Part shown: positions 1 through 8,966 of the stretch, one piece after another
How positions within the stretch are numbered: the stretch's first letter is position 1
Layout: every line of letters starts with the position of its first letter
The notes under the pieces: model-generated
The model's database searches: none
Told to the model about the DNA's origin: nothing
Seen by the model: only the letters and a program-made list of their open reading frames with translations
From: Planctomycetota bacterium
Lineage (GTDB): Bacteria > Planctomycetota > Planctomycetia > Pirellulales > PNKZ01
Assembly: GCA_018242585.1 (NCBI GenBank)
Contig: JAFEBQ010000024.1
Coordinates: forward strand, 62,001 to 126,000
Reading direction: 5' to 3'
DNA: 64,000 nt
Translations under genes and position numbers: made by a program

Positions 1-2919
1 GTACGCGCTGGCGATGCCGGCCACCTGATCTTCGCCAGCAGGTTTTATCACCCGATCGGCCAGCCCTTCGGCAAAGCCGCGCACGGCCGGGCTGTTCAAC
101 AACATCAGCGATTGCGGCGCGATCGTGGTCTCGCCCCGCACGGCCAGGTCTTGCAACGTGTCGGGGCCATCGAACAGGACCATCATCGGCACCAACTTGC
201 TTCGCTTGACGAAGAAGTAGATGCTGCGGCGGCGTTGCAGGGGGTCGCGCTCGCTGGGGCCGAACATGGTCGCGTCCCAGCGGCCGCTGGCCACCAGCAT
301 GGCGTCGCGAATCGACTCGGCTTCCAACCGCTGCATCGGTCGATACCAGCACCAGCGGTTATCGACGTCGGCCTTCAATCGCGCGGCATCGGTCGCGCCA
401 TTCTGCATGTAGACGCTGCTGGTCATGATCAACCGGTGGATCGGCTTCAACCGCCAGCCATTGCGAATCAATTCATTGGCCAGATAGTCGAGCAGCTCGG
501 GGTGCGAAGGCCGTTCGCCGTTGAAGCCGAAGTCGCTCGGCGTCGAGACCAGCCCGCGGCCCATGTGGTAATACCAAAGCCGATTGACGATCACTCGGGC
601 CAACAACTGGCCAGCGCCATATTCGGTATCGGTCATCCAGGCGGCCAAGGCGCGGCGGCGGTAGGAAAGTTTGCTGCCGGCCGGAGGCGCTTGCTGCCAA
701 TGGGCAGCGCCATCGCTGGCGCGCACAAGCACTTGCAGGTAGCCCGACCGGCTTTCTTCGACTTTCTGATTCGGTTCCCCTCGCTTGAGCAGGTGCATCT
801 TTTCGTAGTAATCGGGCCCCTGTGTGTGCAGGCGAATGGCGGGCACGCCCTCGCTGCAAATCATCATCCGCTCTGATGGTACAACCGGTGCACTTGCCAA
901 CAGACTTCGAACATCGGCCAAGCGTCGTTGCCCCTCGGAGCTCATGTCGAGGTAAAGATCAGCCAGAGTCGTTCGCTGAGTAGGCGTCAACGAGTCAAAT
1001 CCGTTGGCTTTGAATTGATGCAAAACCGTCGCCTGGGCCAAAGTGATTTCATCTTCGCCGGCGGCCAAGGGCTCGGCTTGGGCGCTGACTGACAGTCGTA
1101 CGCGCCCGATCGATGGTTCCGTGCCATTGAACGTGAGCGTCAGTTGCAGCTTGGTGCCCGGCCCGAACCCGAACGGCTCGTCGGCGACGAACACCGCCAC
1201 CTGTGAAACCCCGGGCCGATTCTTCACGCGCCAGCCTGTATTCGGCTTGTCGTCAATGGCGTCGGAAGCCCGCGATTGAGTTTCTTCTTGTGTGGCCCAC
1301 GCATGCTGGAATTTGATATCGCGGCGTTGCTTACCGTCGGCGCTGATCACCTGCAATTTGAGTCCATTCAATTGGAAGTCGCCATCGACGCCGAGCCCCG
1401 GCCCCCCCCGAGGCAACCTGGGATCGAATAGCGCCTCGAGCCGAATCGCCCTCAGCCCGTCGTGATCCACCGTCGCATTCAGCGTCCGCGTGTCGTTTCC
1501 TAAAGTATTCGAAACCTTGGCCAGCACCGAGCCATCAGGTTCTTTCTTGAATCGGCCACTCTTGTCGTCAACGACTGGATCGACCACCAGCCAGCGCGGC
1601 TCGGCGAAGGGAGGGGCTTGCCCACGTGCGAGCTGTTCAAGCTGCTGGGAGGCTTGCTGGCTTCGCCAGGCCGCGTTGGCCTCGTGCGTTGCTTTCGCCT
1701 GAAAATAGAACGGGCGTCGTCCCGCCTCATATTCTTCATTAATGGCTTCCACATCCTGATTCGATCGCACCGTCGTCGCGAAGGTGGCCACCATGCGGTA
1801 GTAATCGCCGACTGGAATCGGGTCGTACTTGTGGTCGTGGCATCGCGCGCAACCAATGGTCAGCCCTAACATCGAGGTGCCGATCGTGCGGACCACGTCG
1901 TCTAGCTCGTCGTAGCGCTCTTTCTCGGCCTGGTTCGCCGTGATCTGTGTGGCGTGGACGCCGGCGCCAAGGAAGCCCGTCGCCGCCAGGGCCTGGGGGT
2001 CGTCCCCCGCCAATTCGTCGCCGGCGATCTGCCAGCGCACGAACTGATCGTACGGCATGTCCGAGTTCAGCGCGCGAATCACAAAGTCGCGATAGCTGTA
2101 TGCGTACGGCCGGTCGTAGTCCTGCTCGAAGCCGTGGCTTTCACCCCAGCGGGCCAGGTCGAGCCAGTGCCGCCCCCACCGCTCGCCGTGATGCTCGTCG
2201 GCCAGCAAGCGATCAATCAGCTTCTCGTACGCTTGCGGATCCTTGTCGGCCAGGAACGCTTCGACCGCGTCGGGCGACGGCGGCAGGCCAAGCAAATCGA
2301 AATACGCGCGGCGCACCAGCGTCAGGCGATCGGCCGCCGGATTGCCGCGCAGCCCGTTGGCTTCGTAAGCCGCCACAATGAACCGGTCGATCGGCGTGCG
2401 GCACCAGCTGGCGTCTTTCGGCTCCGGCGGTTTGACCGGCGCCAGGGGTTGAAACGCCCAGTGCTTCCGGTCGGCTTCGATGTCGATCACCCGCTTTGAC
2501 GGCGACTTGGCGGCCGTCGCGCGCGGGTCCGGCGCGCCAAGCCGCACCCATTCAGCGATGGCCGCGATCTCGCGCTCGGCCAGCTTCCCCTTCGGCGGCA
2601 TCTGCACGTCTTGGTTCTCGTGATACTCGACCGCGCGGACCAGCAAGCTCTGCTCCGGCTTGCCACGCACCAGCACCGCGCCCGAGTCGCCACCTTTTTC
2701 CCAACCGGGGCGACTGTCGAGCAGCAGGCCTCCTTGCACGATCTTGGACGAAGCCGAGTGGCACTCGTAGCAATGCGCCACCAAGATCGGCCGCACATGC
2801 TGCTCGAAGTAAGCGACACCGGCGGCGTCGGGCTGGTCGGGCGTGGCCGCGCCGGTCGGTCGTGCGCCCAGCGCCATGAGCAAGGCCGCCACGGTCACAA
2901 TGATTCGACAACGATTCAT
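1..2919 (-). CDS. PSCyt1/DUF1549/DUF1553 secreted cytochrome-like protein (3' end outside window)
   Basis: An open frame runs from an ATG at 2919 to the left edge without a stop (973 codons visible). The N terminus is hydrophobic and looks like a signal peptide. A first haem-type motif (CYECH, about residues 50-54) marks a planctomycete cytochrome C domain (PSCyt1). DUF1549 follows, with a second CxxCH (CARCH, encoded near 1830). DUF1553 lies in the distal part, with RVIVNRLWYYHMGRGLV encoded near 550-600. Such proteins are exported and in planctomycetes are usually paired with DUF1501 proteins; the biochemical role is not established. The partner gene, if any, lies outside the window on this side. 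Three separate motifs were checked and share one frame, so there is no frameshift in the visible part. Confidence 0.93.
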   Translation of the reverse strand, partial: MNRCRIIVTVAALLMALGARPTGAATPDQPDAAGVAYFEQHVRPILVAHCYECHSASSKIVQGGLLLDSRPGWEKGGDSGAVLVRGKPEQSLLVRAVEYHENQDVQMPPKGKLAEREIAAIAEWVRLGAPDPRATAAKSPSKRVIDIEADRKHWAFQPLAPVKPPEPKDASWCRTPIDRFIVAAYEANGLRGNPAADRLTLVRRAYFDLLGLPPSPDAVEAFLADKDPQAYEKLIDRLLADEHHGERWGRHWLDLARWGESHGFEQDYDRPYAYSYRDFVIRALNSDMPYDQFVRWQIAGDELAGDDPQALAATGFLGAGVHATQITANQAEKERYDELDDVVRTIGTSMLGLTIGCARCHDHKYDPIPVGDYYRMVATFATTVRSNQDVEAINEEYEAGRRPFYFQAKATHEANAAWRSQQASQQLEQLARGQAPPFAEPRWLVVDPVVDDKSGRFKKEPDGSVLAKVSNTLGNDTRTLNATVDHDGLRAIRLEALFDPRLPRGGPGLGVDGDFQLNGLKLQVISADGKQRRDIKFQHAWATQEETQSRASDAIDDKPNTGWRVKNRPGVSQVAVFVADEPFGFGPGTKLQLTLTFNGTEPSIGRVRLSVSAQAEPLAAGEDEITLAQATVLHQFKANGFDSLTPTQRTTLADLYLDMSSEGQRRLADVRSLLASAPVVPSERMMICSEGVPAIRLHTQGPDYYEKMHLLKRGEPNQKVEESRSGYLQVLVRASDGAAHWQQAPPAGSKLSYRRRALAAWMTDTEYGAGQLLARVIVNRLWYYHMGRGLVSTPSDFGFNGERPSHPELLDYLANELIRNGWRLKPIHRLIMTSSVYMQNGATDAARLKADVDNRWCWYRPMQRLEAESIRDAMLVASGRWDATMFGPSERDPLQRRRSIYFFVKRSKLVPMMVLFDGPDTLQDLAVRGETTIAPQSLMLLNSPAVRGFAEGLADRVIKPAGEDQVAGIASAY

Positions 2920-3140
2920 GCCGAGCAGACCTCAAAGGCAAGCAGGGAAACTACCGGCCGGGGCAGGAGCAGCGATCGGCGTCGCACGCGCCGGCGGCCG
3001 CCTGGGGTGGGGCCCGCGTGACCTTGCCGCGTATCGGGCACGCGGCACGTATCTCGTCGGGCGTGGTCCCATTATACTGGCGGGAACCGGCCGCTTAAAC
3101 GCTTTTACGCCGGTTTCCCCTGCTGTCACGAGCCCTGGCG

Positions 3141-4979
3141 ATGCCCAGCCACGAACTAAGCCGCCTGCAATTGTTGGCCGAAATCGACGCTTTGCTGGCC
3201 CAGCTGCGCGCCTGGAGCGACCGCGCCCCCGATTGGCCGCCGGCGCGCGCGGCGGCAGCACTAGTCGATCGGCTGCAAGCGCGCGCCGAGCAAGTGCGAC
3301 TGAGGATCGAAGCGCCGCTGGTCGTGGCCACGCTCGGCGGCACGGGCACCGGCAAGAGCACGCTCGTCAACGCGCTGGTCGGCGCCGAGGTGACGACCGC
3401 GGGGCGCGAACGACCGACCACGCGCCAACCGGTGCTCGTTACTCGGCCGGGGTTCAAGCCCGAGTGGCTGGGCATCGATCCCACGAGCGTGCGTCATGTC
3501 GAAGCCGACAGCCCGACGCTGGCCGACTATGTGCTGCTCGATTGTCCCGACCCCGATACCAGCGAAGATCCCGCATCGGCGTCGAGCAACTTGGCGCAGT
3601 TGCGCCGGTTGATCCCTCAATGCGACGTGCTGTTGGTTACCACCACGCAGCAGAAATATCGCAGCGCGCGTGTGGCCGACGAACTGGCCGAAGCGGCCAG
3701 CGGCGTCCGGCTGGTGTTTGTGCAGACGCACGCCGACACCGACAGCGACATTCGCGACGACTGGCGGCGCGCGCTGGGCGACGAGTTCGCCGCGGGCGAG
3801 ATGTTCCTTGTCGACGGTCCCGCGGCCTTGCGCGATCAGCAACAAGGGCTCGCGCCGCGCGGCGAGTTTGGCCGGCTGGTCCAATGGCTGGCGCGGCAAC
3901 TGGCGGGCACGGCACGGCTGAGGATTCGCCGGGCCAATCTGTTGGACTTGCTCGACGAGTCGCTGGCCGCGTGCCGCGCGCGCGTTGACGCTGGTTTGCC
4001 GCAGCTTGAACAGCTTGAATCGGCCATCGTCGAACAGCGCACGCGTGTGGCGACGCAACTGGCCGAGCGCTCGGCCGCTGGTTTAACGCGGCATCGACGC
4101 GCTTGGGAGAATCGCATTCTGGCCGAAGTGACCGGCGCGTGGGGACTGAGCCCGTTCTCGGGATTGCTGCGTCTTTATCTCGGCCTGGGCGGGTTGTTGA
4201 GCAGCCTGATGCTGCTAAAGATGCGCTCGACCGCCCAGGTGGCGATCTGGGGAGCGATGGAAGGGGCCCGACGGCTGCGCAACCGCTGGTCGGCGGGCGA
4301 GGCCGAGTTGCCAATGGGGGATGCGGCGCTGACACTGGTCGATGAAGAAACCTTGCGAACCGGCGCCGTGATTGTCGATGGCTACGCGGCCGAGGCGCAA
4401 CTGCCGCGCACTGGCACGCACGGCACGGTGATCAGCGGGCAGACATCGCAGATGGTCGGGCGCTTCGCCGCGCGCGTGGCCAACGACGTGCAGGAGTTGG
4501 TCGCTGGGCTGGCACAACGGCACACCGGCTGGTTCACGCGGCTCAGATACGAACTGTTGCTGCTGGTCGTCCTAGGCGGGCTTTTCTTTCGCTGGGGGCG
4601 GAACTTCTTTTACGATTCCTGGCTGGCCGTCGAGTTCGGCCGCTCGGAGCAGGCAGCGCCGCTGCTGGGGACCGACTTCTACTGGGGAACCGCGTTCGCG
4701 CTGTTGATCTGGTGTGGGTTGTTGCTCTGGCTGTTCACGGGCCGGCTGCGGCGCGGCTTGTCGGCCGAGTTGAAACAAGCCGAGCGCCGCTGGGCTCGAC
4801 CAGAACTGACCGCCGGGCTGTTCGCCGACCTAGAAGAGCGCTTGCGCGCGGTGCGCGTGTGGCGCGAGGAGTTGATCGACCTGCAAACTCGCACGTCGGC
4901 GCTGGGGAATCAAGCCTTGTCGCCGAGCGAATCGCTCGGACAACGCACGGCGCGCTCGACGGCGACTTCTGCCTCGTGA
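3141..4979 (+). CDS. Membrane-associated dynamin/YfjP-like GTPase
   Basis: The protein has 612 residues. The P-loop is GGTGTGKST (about residues 66-74), followed by a threonine-rich switch I (RPTT, 91-94). The G3 position reads DCPDPDT (134-140), where most GTPases have DxxG. The G4 position seems to be THAD inside VFVQTHAD. Hydrophobic segments occur at about residues 335-360, 468-482 and 515-532, so the C-terminal half probably sits in or on the membrane. The architecture recalls bacterial dynamin-like or Era/YfjP-type GTPases of unknown substrate. It is divergent from the gene at 2919, with about 220 bp between. The ATG at 3141 was chosen because the N-terminal helix reads well from there; no strong ribosome binding site is visible. 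Confidence 0.8.
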   Translation: MPSHELSRLQLLAEIDALLAQLRAWSDRAPDWPPARAAAALVDRLQARAEQVRLRIEAPLVVATLGGTGTGKSTLVNALVGAEVTTAGRERPTTRQPVLVTRPGFKPEWLGIDPTSVRHVEADSPTLADYVLLDCPDPDTSEDPASASSNLAQLRRLIPQCDVLLVTTTQQKYRSARVADELAEAASGVRLVFVQTHADTDSDIRDDWRRALGDEFAAGEMFLVDGPAALRDQQQGLAPRGEFGRLVQWLARQLAGTARLRIRRANLLDLLDESLAACRARVDAGLPQLEQLESAIVEQRTRVATQLAERSAAGLTRHRRAWENRILAEVTGAWGLSPFSGLLRLYLGLGGLLSSLMLLKMRSTAQVAIWGAMEGARRLRNRWSAGEAELPMGDAALTLVDEETLRTGAVIVDGYAAEAQLPRTGTHGTVISGQTSQMVGRFAARVANDVQELVAGLAQRHTGWFTRLRYELLLLVVLGGLFFRWGRNFFYDSWLAVEFGRSEQAAPLLGTDFYWGTAFALLIWCGLLLWLFTGRLRRGLSAELKQAERRWARPELTAGLFADLEERLRAVRVWREELIDLQTRTSALGNQALSPSESLGQRTARSTATSAS

Positions 4980-4998
4980 GCGTAGCGAACCTCTTCAA

Positions 4999-5131
4999 CC
5001 CTCGCCCCTTGTGGGAGAGGGTGGTTCGCGTAGCGAACCGGGTGAGGGGTGCGCCTCAGGCTTGCGCGACAGGCAACTTCATTACCCCTCATCCGGCCCT
5101 TCGGGCCACCTTCTCCCGCAAGGGGAGAAGG
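4999..5131. repeat. Intergenic palindromic element, CCCTCxCCCC/CTTCTCCC type
   Basis: This element lies between the 3' ends of two convergent genes. It consists of short inverted repeats: CCCTCGCCCCTTGTGGGAG, then GGTTCGCGTAGCGAACCGG, then CCCTCATCCGGCCC, then CTTCTCCCGCAAGGGGAG. Closely related modules occur at 33813-33923, 38774-39140, 42683-43048 and 50563-50856. It could act as a bidirectional terminator, or be a non-autonomous mobile repeat. Confidence 0.8.
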
Positions 5132-5181
5132 CTGATACTCGCCGCTTTCAGATAGGAAGCACAACTGGGAATACAGCCACC

Positions 5182-5682
5182 TCACTTCTTCCCCATCGCT
5201 CGTTGCTGGCGGAAGAACTGGGTCAGCAGCTCGCCGCAGGCTTCGGCCATCACGCCCCCGACCACCTGGCAACGGTGATTGAGTCGCGGGTCGTTCAGCA
5301 GCTTGTACAGCGACTGGACCGCGCCGGCCTTGGGATCGGTCGCGCCGTAAATGACCCAAGGGATGCGGGCCTGGATGATCGCGCCGGCGCACATGGGGCA
5401 GGGTTCGAGCGTGACGTACAACAGACAATCTTCCAAGCGCCAATCGTTCAGGCCGCTGGCCGCTTGCGTGATCGCGATCATCTCGGCGTGGGCCGTCGGA
5501 TCGCGCAACGTCTCGCGCTGGTTATAGGCGGCCGCGATCACTTGTCCGCCGTGGACAATCACCGCGCCGACCGGCACCTCTTGCTCGGTCGCGGCGCGCT
5601 TGGCTTGCGCAATGGCCTGGGCCATGAAGTCTTCGTGGCGAATCGGGAGGTCTTCGTAGTCGTTGGCGTCGTTTGTCGACAT
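5182..5682 (-). CDS. tadA: tRNA-specific adenosine deaminase TadA
   Basis: The product deaminates adenosine to inosine at the wobble position of tRNA-Arg(ACG), an essential decoding step. With the start at 5682 (MSTNDAND) the protein has 166 residues, close to the usual family length. The zinc ligands and proton shuttle are present: HAE at residues 65-67 (His65, Glu67) and PCPMC with Cys95 and Cys98. An upstream in-frame start at 5724 would add 14 residues of unlikely sequence, so the inner ATG is preferred. It lies 66 bp downstream of the TIGR03790 gene on the same strand and is probably co-transcribed with it. Confidence 0.95.
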   Translation of the reverse strand: MSTNDANDYEDLPIRHEDFMAQAIAQAKRAATEQEVPVGAVIVHGGQVIAAAYNQRETLRDPTAHAEMIAITQAASGLNDWRLEDCLLYVTLEPCPMCAGAIIQARIPWVIYGATDPKAGAVQSLYKLLNDPRLNHRCQVVGGVMAEACGELLTQFFRQQRAMGKK

Positions 5683-5748
5683 ATCAATTCGTGTTACGCG
5701 GCGGCGCACCGTGCCCCCGGTCATTGACCGGGGGCTGAGGGTGGAGTG

Positions 5749-7938
5749 TCACTTCGTTTTGGTTTCTGCTTGAGGAACGGTTGCTGGCTTGGGAGGTTCG
5801 GCCGAGGCGAAGTGGCGCAGCCACAGGCCGTTCAACGGTCGGATGCCCGCCGCGCCAAAGGCTAGCTCCAGCCGCGCCGGCGCGCCGGCCTTGCCGACCA
5901 GGCGCACCTGGTGCCGGCCGCGTGCCAGGTTGACCGGCGCCATCCGCAACGCGTCCGGCTCGCTCTCCGCATCGTAGACCGTTTGCCCATCGACGGAAAT
6001 GGCCAGCCGGCCCCCGTGGCGCAACTGGAACTGATGAACGTCGGCCGCGGGCGTCTCGATCAATCCCACGATGGTGTACGTCTCGCCTGGCTTGGCGCCG
6101 GCCTCGCGCAGCCAATGCTCGTTCGCCACTTGATGAATGATCTGCTTCCGCCCGTCGGAGGTTTCGAGAACAAAGCCCGGCAACAGCGGCTCGTCGGCGT
6201 CGATCCCCTGGCCGTGAATCGGCGGCATCGGTTCGACATAGAGGTCCAGCGGCTTCGACACGATCTGCACATCGGGGGCCAGGTGTCCGATCGCCACGGC
6301 CTGCAACCGCACCGGCCCCATGCCGAACACCAACGGGTCAAGGTTCAACTCACCCGCTTCGCCCGCCACGCGCGCGATCGGGCGCGATTGATGGACCAGG
6401 ACGATTTGCGCCGCGCCGGGCGACGCCAGCGCCAGACGTAACGACTCGCCCCAGCGCACCGTGCCGACGTCGGTGCGACGCAACGTGACCGATTGCCCTC
6501 GATTGTTGAACCAGCCGGGAATGACAATTTGCGCCTGCGTTTCGAGCGGGCTCAGTTCGCTCGCCGCCAGGCGCAGCTCGTGATAGCCGTCGGACATCGC
6601 GGCCGTGTTGACCGTGACCGTTTCAAAGCCGGCCGACGTGGCCAGGTGTTGACCATCGAGGTACCACTCAAAGCGGTCGATCGGCGCGCGTCCTTGGGCG
6701 ACGATGGCCGGCGTCAGGCGCACGCCACCGCGCCATTCCGCGGCCAGCGGCTCTTGCAGTGCGAGTTGCGCACGATCGGCCCAGGGCTGGCACAAGGGAT
6801 CGCCGACGACCAGCAACTGGTACGGCGACGCGACCGATTGATAGAACGCCTCGGCCAGCGAACACCCGCGGGCGTAGTGGACGTGGACAAACGGCAACGG
6901 AAACTTGGCTTGCAGGGCGTAAGGCTCGACGACGGTGCCGCTGGCGCCGGCGGCTCCGCCGCGCAACAAGTTGGTCAGTGGCGTCTGGGCGTCGCCATAA
7001 CGGAACATGCCGCCGCAACTGGTCAGGTTGTCGCCGATAGCGCCGGGCAGGAACTTCGAGCCTGACTCCTGCCAGTTGAAGTCGGCCGCCCCCATGGTCA
7101 AGCCCACAACGTCGGGCTTGCCGCGCGGCAACGGCGTGCTGACCACCTCGGCGCGCAAGGCCAACTTGGCAAGCGCACCCGCGGCCGCCGCCATGGTCGG
7201 CTGGCGCGTGCGCGTGCGCACATCGCCATCGAGCGTGAAGTAAACGGTTCCCCGCGGGTGCGAACCGTCGGCGGCGGCGCTTTGGCGCAAGCTGTCGATC
7301 GCTTCGGTCACCGATAGTCCGCGGCCGCTGGTGACGGCCAGCATGGTCGACAGCAGGTATCGTCGGCCACCCGCTTCCAGCCGCGCGCCGTCGCGCCCCC
7401 AGCCGTACCAACTGCGAAAGGCGCGCGTGTCGGGGACTTCGTCGAATTGTTTGACCGGCGGGCAGTATTGATTGGCGGCTGGCGAGAGAAAGTCGATGTC
7501 CCCCGCGCTCAACGTCGGCGCGAAATAGGAAAGCCCGGTCAATGAGCCGACGGGACGCCACTGGATGGGCAGATTCGCGCCCGCCAGGGGGCCGCTGAAA
7601 TCAACAGCCCAGGGAAAATCGCTGGAATAGACGAGGTAGTCGATCTGCCCAGCCAGGCGGCGCTCGTCGATTGCGCGCATGGCCGGCCGCAGAATCAGTG
7701 TCAGGAACTGGTCGGCCGAAACCTGATCGATCGGCCCGGCATAATCCAAGTACAGCACGTTCGCCGGCGCCAACTGGCGCAAGCGGATGAAATGATTCGC
7801 CACACTGATCGACGCCCAACTGCGGGTGTTGACGACCAACAGGACATTCTCGGGCCCGCCGCCGGCGCGCGCCGCAGAGACAAAACCGAACAGCGCGGCC
7901 AACACAATCGCGAACTGCCGCGCGTGGCGAGTTAGCAT
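5749..7938 (-). CDS. TIGR03790 family exported protein
   Basis: The N terminus MLTRHARQFAIVLAALF followed by GFVSAARA is a clear signal peptide, so the ATG at 7938 is preferred over an in-frame start at 8010. The segment NVLLVVNTRSWASISVANHF and the following RLRQLAPANVLYLDY match my recollection of TIGR03790, an uncharacterised family found in genomes that also carry exosortase. The body contains TMLAVTSGRGLSV and GAIGDNLTSCGGMF, also typical of that family. The remaining C-terminal part looks beta-rich and could be carbohydrate-binding-like. The mature protein of about 705 residues is predicted to be extracytoplasmic. No enzymatic function is known. It probably forms an operon with tadA downstream. 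Confidence 0.8.
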   Translation of the reverse strand: MLTRHARQFAIVLAALFGFVSAARAGGGPENVLLVVNTRSWASISVANHFIRLRQLAPANVLYLDYAGPIDQVSADQFLTLILRPAMRAIDERRLAGQIDYLVYSSDFPWAVDFSGPLAGANLPIQWRPVGSLTGLSYFAPTLSAGDIDFLSPAANQYCPPVKQFDEVPDTRAFRSWYGWGRDGARLEAGGRRYLLSTMLAVTSGRGLSVTEAIDSLRQSAAADGSHPRGTVYFTLDGDVRTRTRQPTMAAAAGALAKLALRAEVVSTPLPRGKPDVVGLTMGAADFNWQESGSKFLPGAIGDNLTSCGGMFRYGDAQTPLTNLLRGGAAGASGTVVEPYALQAKFPLPFVHVHYARGCSLAEAFYQSVASPYQLLVVGDPLCQPWADRAQLALQEPLAAEWRGGVRLTPAIVAQGRAPIDRFEWYLDGQHLATSAGFETVTVNTAAMSDGYHELRLAASELSPLETQAQIVIPGWFNNRGQSVTLRRTDVGTVRWGESLRLALASPGAAQIVLVHQSRPIARVAGEAGELNLDPLVFGMGPVRLQAVAIGHLAPDVQIVSKPLDLYVEPMPPIHGQGIDADEPLLPGFVLETSDGRKQIIHQVANEHWLREAGAKPGETYTIVGLIETPAADVHQFQLRHGGRLAISVDGQTVYDAESEPDALRMAPVNLARGRHQVRLVGKAGAPARLELAFGAAGIRPLNGLWLRHFASAEPPKPATVPQAETKTK

Positions 7939-8043
7939 CGGACCAAGCCGTCGGTTCGGCGATCTTTCCGGGGCGAATGTGACTGGGTTCGCGCGATCCA
8001 TGTTCGCCACCTTCGACCAAGGCCCCCGGCCCGTGTGCGCACT

Positions 8044-8688
8044 TCAACTCTGGAACGAGCGACGGACGTTGTCATCGAGCAGCACGACCAGCGACCAGAT
8101 GCCGAACGGCAGCCCCAGGACGCAGCACGGGTAGTTGCACGGAATCATCAACAGAATCGTGGCGGTCATCGCCATGGTGTAGCTTTCGAGTTTCCGCATC
8201 TTGTTGGCGCCAACAATGACGACGATCGACAAGATCAGCCCCCAACCGTAGAGCGCCACGACGACAAAGTTGAAGACCGCTTCGGGCTGCTGCTGATTGA
8301 TCCCACCCAGCGCAACGACCAGCACCGCAATCGTAAAGATCACATACAACACGGCACTAATACTGGCCACGACGATCATGGCGATCGCCGGCGCTTGCAC
8401 ACGGTCGCGAGCAATGCGAGGCAAGACGGTCGACGCGGTACCGGCGTTGCTGGCCGGCGCGGCGTAAGGATTACCCGGGTCGAACGTCCCCGCCGGCGGC
8501 GGCCCAAAGTTCGGCATCGGCGGCGGGACGTTCGTGGTCGCGAACGACGGCGAAGGGGGCGCCGCGGGGGACGCGCTGGGAATCGTGGTGACCCCACCAC
8601 ACGACGGGCACTTGGCCTGCTGACCGGCCGACTGATCGGGTACGCGCAGCAGCTTCTGACATTGCGGACAGACAAACTCGATCGGCAT
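8044..8688 (-). CDS. Zinc-ribbon membrane protein
   Basis: The 214-residue protein starts with a zinc-ribbon-like module (CPQC at residues 7-10, CPSC at about 27-30). A Pro/Ala-rich linker of about 50 residues follows. The C-terminal half has three or four hydrophobic segments, including IAMIVVASISAVLYVIFTI, GWGLILSIVVIVGA and a last one containing MIPCNYPCCVLGLPFGIWSL. Planctomycetes encode many such ribbon-plus-membrane proteins of unknown role. It lies 105 bp upstream of the TIGR03790 start on the same strand. Its stop codon is beside the TIGR03790 leader, so one transcript is possible. Confidence 0.75.
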   Translation of the reverse strand: MPIEFVCPQCQKLLRVPDQSAGQQAKCPSCGGVTTIPSASPAAPPSPSFATTNVPPPMPNFGPPPAGTFDPGNPYAAPASNAGTASTVLPRIARDRVQAPAIAMIVVASISAVLYVIFTIAVLVVALGGINQQQPEAVFNFVVVALYGWGLILSIVVIVGANKMRKLESYTMAMTATILLMIPCNYPCCVLGLPFGIWSLVVLLDDNVRRSFQS

Positions 8689-8810
8689 GGTGCAACTCGC
8701 GGGTGGCGCTCGCTCGGCGGTGGCCTGACGGCATCAGCATGATCGAATCGCCGTGAGTTTGCAAAGCGCTCAGGCAACGGGTCGTGGGACAGTTTGCATC
8801 TACGACGTTG

Positions 8811-8885
8811 GGTGGCGGGGTCAGAGCGCAGCGATGGCCCCGTGGTTACGGTTCGGGGCCATCACTTCGTTCTGACCCCGCCACC
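8811..8885. repeat. 75-bp imperfect palindrome
   Basis: The sequence from GGTGGCGGGGTCAGAGC to its mirror GTTCTGACCCCGCCACC pairs over almost its full length. The arms are about 32 bp and a TGGTTACGG centre separates them, with only a few mismatches. It sits between the divergent zinc-ribbon and dinG genes, so it lies in a promoter region rather than at a gene end. Confidence 0.85.
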
Positions 8886-8966
8886 CCGCTTCAGCAAACT
8901 GCCCCACCACCGAGCTGTCGCGCCGCTCGGCTACCCGTCCCAGCCCGATCGTGATAGGTTGAGCAA

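Noticed and set aside
2843-3988. 381-codon plus-strand frame across the GTPase start
   Set aside because: It crosses the intergenic region and the GTPase gene in another frame and is Arg/Ala-rich without a signature.
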